NCBI RefSeq assembly: GCF_012034935.1
Contig: NZ_JAATEN010000021.1
Span: forward strand, 1-64,000
DNA from: Streptomyces zingiberis
Lineage (GTDB): Bacteria > Actinomycetota > Actinomycetes > Streptomycetales > Streptomycetaceae
Direction: 5' to 3'
Length of the DNA stretch: 64,000 bases
Shown: positions 33,588 to 42,126 of the stretch, one piece after another
How positions within the stretch are numbered: position 1 is the first letter of the stretch
How the letters are laid out: each line of letters starts with the position of its first letter
The notes under the pieces: model-generated
Database searches by the model: none
What the model saw: the letters and a program-made list of their open reading frames with translations, nothing else
Told to the model about the DNA's origin: nothing
Made by a program: the position numbers and the translations under genes

Positions 33588-33625
33588 GACGAGGAGGGGC
33601 GCCGGCAGCCGCGCCCGCCCCTCGG
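33588..33625 (+). terminator. Hairpin terminator after the PH-domain gene
   Basis: Perfect 10-bp arms CCGAGGGGCG (33588-33597) and CGCCCCTCGG (33616-33625), then GTTC. The remaining gene-free stretch to 33910 shows a short hairpin GGACG/CGTCC at 33863-33875 and another CGCCGCC/GGGCGGC hairpin that ends 3-4 nt before the next start codon and could mask it. I found no M-box or other known riboswitch. Confidence 0.6.
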
Positions 33626-33910
33626 TTCACCCGATCGGGCGAGGTCAGGGGTGGCGCCGGGCCCCGGCGGGAGGGCGCCCCGCCCGCGGCCGCCGGCCCC
33701 GCGGGGGCCGGGCGCGCGCGTCCGCGGACCTTCGCACCCCCGCGGGCAGTGGCTACGCTGTCCCCGGTGGCGCGACGCGCGCCCCGCCCCGCGCCGGCCG
33801 GGCGCCGCGCAGGCCGGCCCTGCGGGGCAGCTGCCAGCCGAGGAGTGAATTCCTTAGCCGATGGACGGTTCGTCCGGTAGTACCCGCGCCGCCTCACCCC
33901 GGGCGGCGAC

Positions 33911-35431
33911 ATGATCGTTCCCCTGCTCCTGCTCGCCGCCGCCGTGCTGCTGATCCTCGCCTGCGGCTTCTTCGTGGCCGCGGAGTTCGGCCTCGTCACC
34001 GTCGAACGCGCGGACGCCGAACGCGCCGCCGCCGAGGGCGACCGCCGCGCCGCGGCCGTCGTCCGCGCCCTGCACGAACTCTCCTTCCAGCTCTCCGGCA
34101 CCCAGCTCGGCATCACCCTCACCTCGCTGGTGGTGGGCATGCTCGCCGAACCGGCCGTGGCCCGGCTGCTGGCCGGCCCGCTCACCGCCGCCGGGCTGCC
34201 CGCGGGTGTGGTGCCCGGGGTGGCGCTGGCGGTGGGGGTCCTGCTGGCCTCGGCCGTACAGATGGTCGCCGGTGAACTCGTGCCGAAGAACTGGGCGGTG
34301 TCCCGGCCGCTCCAGGTCGCCCGGCTGGTGGCCGGGCCGAGTCACGCCTTCGCCGCCTTCTTCCGGCCGGTGATCGCCGGGCTCAACTCGGTGGCCAACC
34401 GGCTGGTCCGGGCGCTGGGCGTGGAGCCCACCGAGCACCGCGACTCCGCCCGCACCCCGGGCGAACTGGTCTCCCTCGCTCGCCACTCCGCCCGCGCGGG
34501 CGTCCTGGAACAGGACACCGCGGACCTTTTCGAGCGCACCCTGTCGCTGGCCGGGCTCTCCGCCGTCCACGTCATGACGCCCCGGGTGCGGGTCGCGGCG
34601 CTCGGGACGGAGGCGACCGCGCAGGACGTCGTCAACCTCAGCCGGGCCACCGGGCTCTCCCGCTTCCCCGTGCACCGGGGGCGGCTCGACGAGGTGGTCG
34701 CCATGGTCCACCTCAAGGACGCCCTCGCGGTGCCGGTGCGGGAGCGGCCGCGCACACCGGTCACGGAGGCCGGGGTGCCCCCGCTGCTGGTGCCCGAGAC
34801 CCTGCCCGTCCAGCGCCTGCTGGAGCGGCTCCGCCGGGAGCAGCCCATCGCGGTCGTCGTGGACGAGTACGGCGGCACCGCCGGGGTGGTGACCCTGGAG
34901 GACATCGTCGAGGAGCTCGTCGGCGAGGTGCGCGACGAACACGACGGGCACTACGGGCACGCCGCCGCCGGCCCGCCCGCGCCCGCCGCCGTCCCGGCCG
35001 AGGACGGCAGGCCCGCCTGGGACGCGGACGGCGACTGCCGGGTGGACGCGCTCCGGCCGATCGGCCTGGCCGCGCCCGAGGGCCCCTACGGCACCGTCGC
35101 CGGTCTCGTCGCGGACCTCCTCGGCAGGATCCCCGCCGTCGGGGACACGGCCGAACTCCCCGGCTGGCGGCTGCGGGTCCGCCGGGTCGGCCACCACCGG
35201 GCCGAGGTGGTGCGCCTGGTGCGCACCACCGGCCCACGTTCCCGCTCCGCACCGGGCGCCCCCGGCGCCGCTCCCGGGGACCTGCCGGCCACCCCCGCGG
35301 CGCCCGCGGCGGGAGCCGCCCCCGCGCCCGGGCCGGGGAGCGTGCCCGCGCCGCCCGGCCGGCCGCGGCCGGAGCTGCCCGCGGGAGCGGCCGCGGCGCG
35401 CGGCGCGGCGCACGCCGGGGGCGCCCGGTGA
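33911..35431 (+). CDS. CNNM/CorC-like membrane protein (hemolysin family), copy 1
   Basis: 506 aa. DUF21 transmembrane domain (residues 1-190): LLLLAAAVLLILACGFFVAA, EFGLVTVERADAERAAAEGD, SGTQLGITLTSLVVGMLAEP, VAGELVPKNWAVSRP. Then a CBS pair (about 210-345), including MTPRVRVAALGTEATAQDV, VHRGRLDEVVAMVHLKDALA and VVDEYGGTAGVVTLEDIVEE, and a CorC_HlyC domain with GTVAGLVADLLGRIP. Members are linked to magnesium or cobalt efflux. The ATG at 33911 is the first possible start, because in-frame stops lie at 33854 and 33878. The C-terminal 70 residues are Ala/Pro-rich. Confidence 0.88.
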   Translation: MIVPLLLLAAAVLLILACGFFVAAEFGLVTVERADAERAAAEGDRRAAAVVRALHELSFQLSGTQLGITLTSLVVGMLAEPAVARLLAGPLTAAGLPAGVVPGVALAVGVLLASAVQMVAGELVPKNWAVSRPLQVARLVAGPSHAFAAFFRPVIAGLNSVANRLVRALGVEPTEHRDSARTPGELVSLARHSARAGVLEQDTADLFERTLSLAGLSAVHVMTPRVRVAALGTEATAQDVVNLSRATGLSRFPVHRGRLDEVVAMVHLKDALAVPVRERPRTPVTEAGVPPLLVPETLPVQRLLERLRREQPIAVVVDEYGGTAGVVTLEDIVEELVGEVRDEHDGHYGHAAAGPPAPAAVPAEDGRPAWDADGDCRVDALRPIGLAAPEGPYGTVAGLVADLLGRIPAVGDTAELPGWRLRVRRVGHHRAEVVRLVRTTGPRSRSAPGAPGAAPGDLPATPAAPAAGAAPAPGPGSVPAPPGRPRPELPAGAAAARGAAHAGGAR

Positions 35432-36657
35432 CGGCCCTCCAGCTCCTGTTCGGCACCGTGCTCCTGCTGGGCAACGCCTTCTTCGTCGGCGCCGAGTTCG
35501 CCCTGGTCTCGGTGCGCCGCAGCCAGATCGAGCCGCTCGCGGCGGCCGGTTCGGCCCGGGCCCGCACCGTGCTCACCGGCCTGGAGAATCTTCCGCAGAT
35601 GATGGCGGCCGCCCAGTTCGGCATCACCGCCTGTTCGCTGACGCTCGGCGCCGTCGCCGAACCCACCGTGGCCCGGCTCCTGGAACCGCTCTGCCGGGCC
35701 GCCGGGCTGCCCGCGCCGGCGGCGCACGCGCTGGGGTACGCCGTGGCCCTGGCCCTGGTCGTCGTCCTGCACCTGGTGGTGGGGGAGATGGTGCCGAAGA
35801 ACCTGGCGCTGGCCGCGCCCGGGCGGACCGCACTGCGGCTGGGCCCGCCGCTGGTGGCCTTCGCCCGGCTCTGCCGGCCCGTGACGGGGCTGCTCGGCGC
35901 CTGTGCCCGGCAGGTGCTCCGGCTCTTCCGGGTGGAGACCCGGGACGAGCTCGAGACCGTCTACACCCGCGAACAGCTCGGCCGTCTCGTCGCCGACTCG
36001 CACCAGGCGGGGCTGCTCGCCCCGGAGGAGCGGGCACGGCTGGCCGACGCGCTGGGACTCGGCAGCAGGACCGTCGCCGAGGTGCTGCTCGACCCGGCCT
36101 CCCTGGTCACCGTCGGGCCGGACGCCACCGCCCGGCAGATCGAACGGCTGACCGTGCGGACCGGGTTCTCCCGCTTCCCCGTACACGGCGGGGGCGGCCC
36201 GGGCCCGGCGGGCTTCCTCGGCTACGTCCACGTGAAGGACGTGCTGGACCCCGAGGAAGAGCCGGACGCGCCCGGCCCGGACGCCGCCGGCCCGGATCCG
36301 GCCCTGTCCCCGCGGGTGCTCCGCCCGATGCCCGTCCTCCGTCCCGGGACCCCGCTGGACGACGCGCTCACCGCGATGCGCCGCGCCGCGGCCCATCTCG
36401 CGCAGGTCGCGGACGCCTCCGGGCGGGTGCTGGGCCTGGTCACCCTGGAGGACGTACTGGAGACCCTGGTCGGCGAGGTCCGGGATCCCGCGCACCGCGC
36501 CCGCGCCGGGCTCACCGCCCAGCGCGGCGCGCGGGTGGTGCCCCGCCGGCCGCGCCCCGCCCGCCCGCGGACCCCGGCCCGCGACCGGGCCGGCTCCGGG
36601 CCCGTGGCCGGTCTCTCCGCCGGCGCGGACGGAGCCACGGGGCACGAGCCGCCCTGA
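35428..36657 (+). CDS. CNNM/CorC-like membrane protein (hemolysin family), copy 2
   Basis: 409 aa. Same layout as its neighbour but without the CorC_HlyC domain: DUF21 (LLLGNAFFVGAEFALVSVRR, AAQFGITACSLTLGAVAEPT, VGEMVPKNLALAAPG) then CBS repeats (LGLGSRTVAEVLLDP, SRFPVHGGGGPGPAGFLGYV, VLGLVTLEDVLETLVGEVRD). The GTG start overlaps the stop of copy 1 (GTGA), so the pair is translationally coupled and may form a hetero-oligomer. Such tandem pairs are common in actinobacteria. Confidence 0.88.
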   Translation: MTALQLLFGTVLLLGNAFFVGAEFALVSVRRSQIEPLAAAGSARARTVLTGLENLPQMMAAAQFGITACSLTLGAVAEPTVARLLEPLCRAAGLPAPAAHALGYAVALALVVVLHLVVGEMVPKNLALAAPGRTALRLGPPLVAFARLCRPVTGLLGACARQVLRLFRVETRDELETVYTREQLGRLVADSHQAGLLAPEERARLADALGLGSRTVAEVLLDPASLVTVGPDATARQIERLTVRTGFSRFPVHGGGGPGPAGFLGYVHVKDVLDPEEEPDAPGPDAAGPDPALSPRVLRPMPVLRPGTPLDDALTAMRRAAAHLAQVADASGRVLGLVTLEDVLETLVGEVRDPAHRARAGLTAQRGARVVPRRPRPARPRTPARDRAGSGPVAGLSAGADGATGHEPP

Positions 36658-36664
36658 CCACCCG

Positions 36665-36686
36665 GCCGGCGCGGCCTCCCGCCGGC
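36665..36686. terminator. Short hairpin between convergent genes
   Basis: GCCGGCG (36665-36671) pairs with CGCCGGC (36680-36686), 8-nt loop, in the 33-nt gap between the copy 2 transporter-like gene and the AAA ATPase gene. Confidence 0.45.
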
Positions 36687-36690
36687 GCGC

Positions 36691-38616
36691 TCACAGCGGC
36701 CGGGGCCCGGGATCCATCGGGCCCCGGCCGGAGAGCACCTCCCCGTACGCCTGCATCAGGTCGGGCAGCCGCAGCGTGGCGAGGTCCCCCCGGGAGGGGG
36801 CGCCGGCGTAACCGGAGAGCCGCAGGTCGCGGTAGGCGCAGCTCTTCTCGTAGAGGGTGCGCAGAAAGCGCCCGTTGCCGAGCTCGTCGATCCACCCCTG
36901 GTCGACGACGTGCCCGCAGATGGAGCGGAGTTCCTCCAGGGCGTCCTCGTCCCAGCCGTCCCCGTTCTCCGCGGCCAGCACCTCCCCGATCCGGGTCAGC
37001 TCCGGCGGCCGGTAGCTGGGGAAGTCCACCCGGGTGGTGAAGCGGGAGCCGAGGCCGGGGTTGGCCGCGATCAGCCGGTCCATGCCCTCGGGGTAGCCGG
37101 CGAGGATGACGACGAGCCGGTCCCGGTTGTCCTCCGCCCGCTTCAGCAGGACCTGCAGGGCCTCGTCCCCGTACGCGTCGCCCTTGCTGTAGGCGGAGTT
37201 GGAGAGGCTGTACGCCTCGTCGACGAAGAGCACCCCGCCGAGGGCGGAGTCGATCAGCTCGTTGGCCTTGACGGCCGTCTGGCCGAGGAACTCGCCTACC
37301 ATGTCGGCGCGCTGGGCCTCCACCAGGTGGTCGCCGCCGAGCAGGCCCAGGGCGTAGAAGACCCGGCCGAGGATCCGGGCCACGGTGGTCTTCCCCGTGC
37401 CCGACGGCCCGGAGAAGACGAAGTGCCGCTTGGGGGGCTGCACGGGAAGCCCCTCACCGGCCCGCAGCCGGGCCATGTGGAGCTGCGCGGACAGCGCCCG
37501 GACCTGGCGCTTGACCGGCTCCAGGCCGACCATCCGCTCCAGTTCGTCCAGCGCCTGCGCCAGCAGGACCGGGTCGGGCGGGCCGTCGGGCAGCGGCTCG
37601 GCCGGCCGCGGCTGCACCGGCAGGACCGCCTTCTGCCGCGGCCCGTCCGGGTCGAGCGACGCCGCCGGGGACAACGGGCCGCCGTCGGCGCCCGCGTCCC
37701 GGCCGCCCGGCGGCGCGGTGAGGTCCCGCCCGGGGTCCGGCGGCGGCTCGGTGCCGTATCCGTCGGCGTCGGCGAGCGCGTCCGCCAGATCCTGGCCGCC
37801 GATGCCGGCGCCGGCGAGCGAGACGGCCGCCAGGTCACCCGCCTCCAGGCCGTCGCCGTCGGATATCGCCGCGAGCCGCGCGGCGGTGTCCATGAACGCC
37901 GGGTCCACCCGGTGCACGGCGCGGTACAGGGGCAGGGCGGCGGCGCTGCGGCCGGTGCCCTCCCGGGCCCGGGCCAGCCAGTAGCGCAGCTCCTTGCGCT
38001 GGGGCTGCTCGCTCCGGCAGCGCATCAGGGCGCCCGACAGGAGCGGTTCGGCCTGCCCGTACATCTCCAGCCGGACCCGGGCCATGCCGCCGAAGAGGCC
38101 CGCCTCGATGCCCAGCAGGGGATCGTCCAGCAGCGGGCCGGTGTGCCGGATCAGCAGTTCCCAGTCCTTGACGAGGTAGGCGCGGCAGGCGTGGAGGAAC
38201 CGCACCTGTGGGTCGGCGTCCACCGGCGGGCACCCCGCCAGGGCCCGGTCCAGCTCGGGGACGTGGCGGCCGTCGAGCCAGTGCGAGGCGTGTGCCAGCA
38301 GCAGGTCCCGCGGGCTCTCCAGCACGGGCTGGACCCACCAGCCGAGCCAGTACCAGGAGTTGAGTTTCCGGGCGTGCCGGGCGCGCTGCTCGCCGAAGCG
38401 GTCGCGGTGGCGGTACATGCGGAGCAGGGCGGTGGCCGGCTCCACCCGCAGGGCGTGCAGCCCGAGCCAGGCGTCGGCCATGCCCGGGTCCGTCCGGACC
38501 GCGGCCCGGAACTCGTCCTCCGCCTGCGCGTAGGCGCCCATGGTGTAGGCGTCGACGGCGCGCAGCCAGGCGACGTCGGCCGGCGAGTCGTCCCGGTCGT
38601 GGATGCCGAAGTCCAT
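36691..38616 (-). CDS. AAA+ ATPase with TPR-like N-terminus (EccA/CbxX type)
   Basis: 641 aa. The N-terminal 280 residues are helical and TPR-like (AVDAYTMGAYAQAEDEFRAA, GMADAWLGLHALRVEPATAL). A linker of about 80 residues rich in Pro/Asp/Gly follows. The C-terminal AAA+ domain has Walker A FSGPSGTGKTTVARILGRVF, Walker B GVLFVDEAYSL, sensor-1 region RLVVILAGYPEGMDRLIAAN and an arginine-finger region NPGLGSRF. EccA proteins of type VII secretion have exactly this layout, but no EccB/C/D/E or WXG100 gene is nearby. The start chosen is the ATG at 38616; a GTG four codons upstream is possible. Confidence 0.82.
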   Translation of the reverse strand: MDFGIHDRDDSPADVAWLRAVDAYTMGAYAQAEDEFRAAVRTDPGMADAWLGLHALRVEPATALLRMYRHRDRFGEQRARHARKLNSWYWLGWWVQPVLESPRDLLLAHASHWLDGRHVPELDRALAGCPPVDADPQVRFLHACRAYLVKDWELLIRHTGPLLDDPLLGIEAGLFGGMARVRLEMYGQAEPLLSGALMRCRSEQPQRKELRYWLARAREGTGRSAAALPLYRAVHRVDPAFMDTAARLAAISDGDGLEAGDLAAVSLAGAGIGGQDLADALADADGYGTEPPPDPGRDLTAPPGGRDAGADGGPLSPAASLDPDGPRQKAVLPVQPRPAEPLPDGPPDPVLLAQALDELERMVGLEPVKRQVRALSAQLHMARLRAGEGLPVQPPKRHFVFSGPSGTGKTTVARILGRVFYALGLLGGDHLVEAQRADMVGEFLGQTAVKANELIDSALGGVLFVDEAYSLSNSAYSKGDAYGDEALQVLLKRAEDNRDRLVVILAGYPEGMDRLIAANPGLGSRFTTRVDFPSYRPPELTRIGEVLAAENGDGWDEDALEELRSICGHVVDQGWIDELGNGRFLRTLYEKSCAYRDLRLSGYAGAPSRGDLATLRLPDLMQAYGEVLSGRGPMDPGPRPL

Positions 38617-38886
38617 CGCGTCCCCCACAACGTTCCCCCCGTGGTGGCGGCCGGCGGGCGCCGGGCCGCGGCGTGTGCCTGTCAACCACCGTGCGGCGGG
38701 AGGGAATTGCGGCTCCTCCCGCGAGGCATCGTACCTGCGGGGACACCACCTGCCGAAGGGTGCCGTGCAGGTGGGGGGCGGTATCGGCCCCGGGAGGCGG
38801 GGGGCGCGGGGGTGTGGCCGGCGATCACCGAGTGTGATCGCGGGGGCGGAGTCGCGGCCCGGAATGCGGCTTTGATGCGGCGCCCG
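38617..38886. other. AAA-gene upstream region
   Basis: No gene. On the minus strand a -10-like TACGAT (38733-38728) precedes the AAA gene by about 110 nt. A perfect dyad GATCAC (38823-38828) / GTGATC (38834-38839) with a 5-bp spacer could be an operator. Confidence 0.35.
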
Positions 38887-38961
38887 GGCAGAACGAAGCC
38901 CCCGATCACGGGGGAACAACCGGGGGCTTCGCGTCCGCGTGCGGCCGTTGAGAAACCGCAC
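38887..38961 (-). ncRNA. Candidate short RNA ending in a strong terminator
   Basis: A consensus promoter on the minus strand would start transcription near 38961. The RNA would hold a hairpin GTGCGG/CCGCAC (about 38960-38938), then a terminator-like stem CGAAGCCCCCG (read from 38931) with CGGGGGCTTCG (ending at 38894), loop 16 nt, followed by TTCT. A second, exclusive hairpin (CCCCCG with CGGGGG at 38899-38914) is possible inside it. Total about 75 nt. It may be a free small RNA or an attenuated leader of the AAA gene 270 nt further on. The C-run in the loop recalls 6C RNAs, but only one such loop is present. Confidence 0.4.
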
Positions 38962-38967
38962 AGTGAG

Positions 38968-38997
38968 AACGTAAGACCTGACCCGCCGCCAGGTCAA
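38968..38997 (-). promoter_or_regulatory. Strong HrdB-type promoter for the candidate RNA
   Basis: Read on the minus strand: -35 TTGACC (38997-38992), 18 bp, -10 TACGTT (38973-38968). It is one of the best promoter matches in the window. No open frame with a ribosome binding site starts close downstream. Confidence 0.6.
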
Positions 38998-39150
38998 GCG
39001 GAGTTGGCGGACCCGCGGCCGTGTCTCCCGGGGGTGGCGCGGGGACGGCCCGGGCGTGACCGGGGTGGCGCGGCGGGTGCCCGGGACCGGGCGCGTCGCC
39101 GGACTGCGCAGCGAGGGGAATCGCTCACGCTGCGTTAATTTCGCGCCTGA

Positions 39151-39951
39151 TCATTCCGGCTTCCCGGTTCTCCAGAACCACAGATATCCCTCTGGTCCCT
39201 GACGCACCAGCAGATCGGCGTGGGGGCGCGTAGGGTCGCCCGCGAAATGTTTCTGCTCCGACCGGGTCCAGCCGTCCCAGAAAGTGGACAATTCCGGCCC
39301 GTCGCGCCGCCGGCCGCGCTCCCAGGCCGTCCCCGCCGCGAGATCCATCCAGCACAGCAGGGCCAGTGAGGGGCGCAGCGCGCGCCGGCCGGCACCCACC
39401 CCCTCGACCAGTACCACCGGTGCGGGCGCCACCTCCCGCTCCCCCGTGAACCGCCCGTGCTCCCAGTCGTAGACCTGGTGGCGGCCGGGCCGGCCGTGCG
39501 CGAAGGGCAGCAGGAGCTGCCGCCGGAAGCGGTCCGTCCAGCCGAACGGCTCCTCGTGGGTGGCCAGGTCGTCCAGATGGACCACGGGGGCGCCGCCGAG
39601 GGCCGCCGCGAGACGGCCGGTGAAGGTGGACTTGCCCGAACCGGCGTGACCGTCCACGGCCACCAGCCGCACCGGCCCGCACGACGGCGGCAGCGTCCCC
39701 ACCCGCCGTGCGAGGGCGGCGACCCCGCCGGGGCCCGCCCCGGCGGACGCGCCGTCCTCCGGGGCGCCCGGCCCCCCGTGGCCGGGCCGGGGGAGACCGG
39801 CGGGCCGCGGGGCGTCGCCGCCGCTGCCGCCGCGCCCGGCGGCGGGGTCCCTCCCGTGGCCCGGGGCAGCCGCCTCCGCGCCGTCCGGGCCGCCGGCTGG
39901 GCCGGCCTCCGGGACGGCCTCCCCGGGGTGTGCCCCCGCCGGGCGGGCCAT
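39151..39951 (-). CDS. Uridine-kinase-like P-loop protein
   Basis: Up to 266 aa from the ATG at 39951. The supported core starts near RRVGTLPPSCGPVRLVAVDG and gives about 190 aa. Walker A: VDGHAGSGKSTFTGRLAAAL. Then VVHLDDLATHEEPFGWTDRF, with an acidic pair as in uridine kinases, and VVLVEGVGAGRRAL. The C-terminal part has WFWRTGKPE. It probably phosphorylates a nucleoside or similar small molecule. The first 75 residues in any long version are Gly/Pro/Ala-rich and may not be translated; a downstream GTG or CTG-proximal start is possible. The 534-nt region 38617-39150 separates it from the AAA gene. Confidence 0.7.
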   Translation of the reverse strand: MARPAGAHPGEAVPEAGPAGGPDGAEAAAPGHGRDPAAGRGGSGGDAPRPAGLPRPGHGGPGAPEDGASAGAGPGGVAALARRVGTLPPSCGPVRLVAVDGHAGSGKSTFTGRLAAALGGAPVVHLDDLATHEEPFGWTDRFRRQLLLPFAHGRPGRHQVYDWEHGRFTGEREVAPAPVVLVEGVGAGRRALRPSLALLCWMDLAAGTAWERGRRRDGPELSTFWDGWTRSEQKHFAGDPTRPHADLLVRQGPEGYLWFWRTGKPE

Positions 39952-40538
39952 CGGGTCGGCCGGTCGGCCGGTGCCGTACGGCGGCGGGCGGCGCTCAGCG
40001 GGCACGGCAGCCGCCCGACCGCCGTACGGCGGCGCGCCCCTCCGGCGGGGTCACCCGGCTCACCCGGCCGTGTGGCCTCCGCGCGTCACCGGCCTGCCCT
40101 GTCCTCACGCCCGTCACGCTAACCGCCGCCGCCGCGCCGGGCCACCGCCGGGTGGGAGGACGCACGCCACGGGCGCCCGGGGGCGGGCGTCGCTGCCGGT
40201 CCATGTGCCGCCCTGCCGTCCCCGCCCCGCCGCCCGGTCACGGCCACGGCCACCCGGGCGAGGAGACGAGGAGGTGCGCGCGGCCGGACAGGCCCCGGCC
40301 CTGCCGCCCCCGCCCCGCGTCCGCCGGGTGGGAGCGGCGGCCCTCTCCCGGTGCTCCTCCCGGGGGTGTGGCCGGCCGATCCGCCGACATGCGGGCCGAC
40401 ATCTGGCCGGAGGGAAGGAGCACGGGGATAGTGGAAGCTTCCCGCGGGCGGCCCGCCGGTGCCCCCGGGGACCGCAGTCACGACGTCATGTACCCGTGCC
40501 TCAGGGGCCCGACCGGCCCCGGACTGGGGGAATCCCGT
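39952..40538. other. Divergent intergenic region
   Basis: Between the kinase-like gene and the secreted peptidase gene. No gene could be supported: the open frames are Arg/Pro low complexity. No tRNA, riboswitch or notable repeat was recognised. A possible -10 GATAGT lies at about 40428-40433. Confidence 0.4.
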
Positions 40539-41948
40539 ATGACCTCACCGACACCACGGCGCACCCTGCTGGCCGCGGCGATCGCCGTCGCGGCGGGTGC
40601 CGCGGCGGCCCCCGCCGCCTTCGGCGCACCCGCGGCCGGACGGGGCGCCGCTTCTCCCGCGGACGGTGCCGCGCCGTCCCGCCCGGCCGGACCGACCGTG
40701 CGGAAGGGCGTGCCCCGCGTGGACCACCACAGCTGGACCACCGCCGCCGACTGGCGCTCGGGGACCGCGCGCGGCGTCACCGTCCGCACCGGCCGCAGAC
40801 CGGGGGTGGCGATCGCCGCCCCCGCCGGCCGCACCGACTACACCGACCCCCACACGCAGAAGAAGGCCACCTGGGAGTACGCCGTCTGGACCGGTCCGGT
40901 CCGGCGGCTCGCCGTCCCGGCGGACGAGATCGTCGCCTCCTGGAACGCGGACACCCCGGCCGGCACCTGGATCCAGGTCGAGCTGCGCGGCACCTACACC
41001 GACGGCACCGCCACACCCTGGTATGTGATGGGCCGCTGGGCGGCCGGTGACGGGGACATCCGCCGCACCTCCGTCGACGACCAGTCGGACGGCCGTTCCA
41101 CCGTCTGGACCGACACGCTCGCCGTGAACGGCTCCGCCGGGGACCTGCGCCTGGCGTCGTACCGGCTGCGGCTCACCCTGTACCGCGCGCCCGGCGGTGG
41201 GCGCACCCCGATCGTGTGGCGGCTGGACGCGATGGCCTCCGACATCCCGGACCGCTTCACCGTCCCCGCCTCCACCCCGGGCCTGCCCGGCGGGCGCGAA
41301 CTCGAGGTGCCCCGCTACTCGCAGAACATCCACATCGGGCAGTACCCGGAGTACGACAACGGCGGCGAGGCCTGGTGCAGTCCCACCTCCTCCCAGATGG
41401 TGATCGAGTACTGGGGCCGCAAGCCCACCGAGGAACAGCTGTCCTGGGTGAACCCGGAGTTCGCCGACCCCCAGGTCTGCCACGCGGCCCGCTACACCTT
41501 CGACTACCAGTACGACGGTTGCGGCAACTGGCCCTTCAACGCCGCCTACGCGGCGACCTACCGGGACCTGCAGTCCACCGTCACCCGCCTCGGCTCCCTG
41601 AACGACGTGGAGAAACTGATCCACGCGGGCATCCCGGTGATAACGTCCCAGTCCTTCCTCGCGTCCGAACTGACCGGCGCGGGGTACGGCACCGCCGGCC
41701 ACCTGATGTGCCTCATCGGCTTCACCGCGGACGGCGACATCATCGCCAACGACCCGGCGAGCGACAGCAACCCGGCGGTCCGGCGCGTCTACAAGCGCCG
41801 GGAGTTCGAGAACATCTGGCTGCGGACGAAGCGCTACAACGCCTCCGGCAACGAGGCGGGCGGCAGTGGCGGCATCTGCTACCTCTACTGGCCGGCCACC
41901 CCGGCACCAAGCCAGCACAAGGTCCTGCGGGAGCTGGGCATCGTGTGA
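40539..41948 (+). CDS. Secreted C39-like cysteine peptidase family protein
   Basis: 469 aa. A signal peptide (PRRTLLAAAIAVAAGAAAAP, with twin Arg, so Tat export is possible) ends near AFGAPAAG. Residues 60-250 form a beta-rich accessory domain (WEYAVWTGPVRRLAVPADEI, TWIQVELRGTYTDGTATPWY). The peptidase C39-like domain follows: EVPRYSQNIHIGQYPEYDNG, the catalytic Cys in GGEAWCSPTSSQMVIEYWG, His in GYGTAGHLMCLIGFTADGD, and Asp in IIANDPASDSN. It may process peptides or cell-wall proteins outside the cell. There is no membrane ABC domain, unlike bacteriocin exporters. Confidence 0.85.
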   Translation: MTSPTPRRTLLAAAIAVAAGAAAAPAAFGAPAAGRGAASPADGAAPSRPAGPTVRKGVPRVDHHSWTTAADWRSGTARGVTVRTGRRPGVAIAAPAGRTDYTDPHTQKKATWEYAVWTGPVRRLAVPADEIVASWNADTPAGTWIQVELRGTYTDGTATPWYVMGRWAAGDGDIRRTSVDDQSDGRSTVWTDTLAVNGSAGDLRLASYRLRLTLYRAPGGGRTPIVWRLDAMASDIPDRFTVPASTPGLPGGRELEVPRYSQNIHIGQYPEYDNGGEAWCSPTSSQMVIEYWGRKPTEEQLSWVNPEFADPQVCHAARYTFDYQYDGCGNWPFNAAYAATYRDLQSTVTRLGSLNDVEKLIHAGIPVITSQSFLASELTGAGYGTAGHLMCLIGFTADGDIIANDPASDSNPAVRRVYKRREFENIWLRTKRYNASGNEAGGSGGICYLYWPATPAPSQHKVLRELGIV

Positions 41949-41978
41949 GCGGGTGCTCAACCGGGGTCCGTCCACGAA

Positions 41979-42021
41979 TCGCCGGTGTACCGCCCGCCGA
42001 CGTCGGGCGGTACACCGGCGA
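41979..42021 (+). terminator. Perfect 18-bp stem hairpin after the peptidase gene
   Basis: TCGCCGGTGTACCGCCCG (41979-41996) faces its exact reverse complement (42004-42021) across a 7-nt loop, 30 nt after the stop codon. It is very likely a terminator, lacking a T-run as usual in Streptomyces. Confidence 0.75.
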
Positions 42022-42096
42022 GGTGGCCAGTCCTCGTGGTCGGGGCACACACGGTTGTGGGGCCCCGTCGGCAGTCAGCACCAGGGCTCCGGTCCC

Positions 42097-42126
42097 GCTG
42101 TCCTCCCCGTCGACGGGGAGGACAGC
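42097..42126. repeat. 30-bp perfect palindrome at the edge of the NRPS relic
   Basis: GCTGTCCTCCCCGTC (42097-42111) is followed at once by its reverse complement (42112-42126), with no spacer. It sits exactly where recognisable NRPS homology begins. It may be a recombination scar, a protein-binding site or a cruciform-prone sequence. Confidence 0.7.

Noticed and set aside
33626..33910. Magnesium (M-box) or manganese riboswitch before the CNNM-like genes
   Set aside because: None of the conserved blocks of these riboswitches could be found, only short hairpins.
36691..38616. Type VII secretion cluster
   Set aside because: Only the EccA-like ATPase is present; no membrane components or WXG100 genes flank it.
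38887..38961. 6C RNA
   Set aside because: That family needs two hairpins with C-rich loops; only one such loop is present, so it is reported as an unclassified candidate.
38617..38997. Longer AAA ATPase starting at 38997
   Set aside because: The frame is open but would run through the promoter and terminator hairpin of the candidate RNA, and the extension has no protein-like composition.
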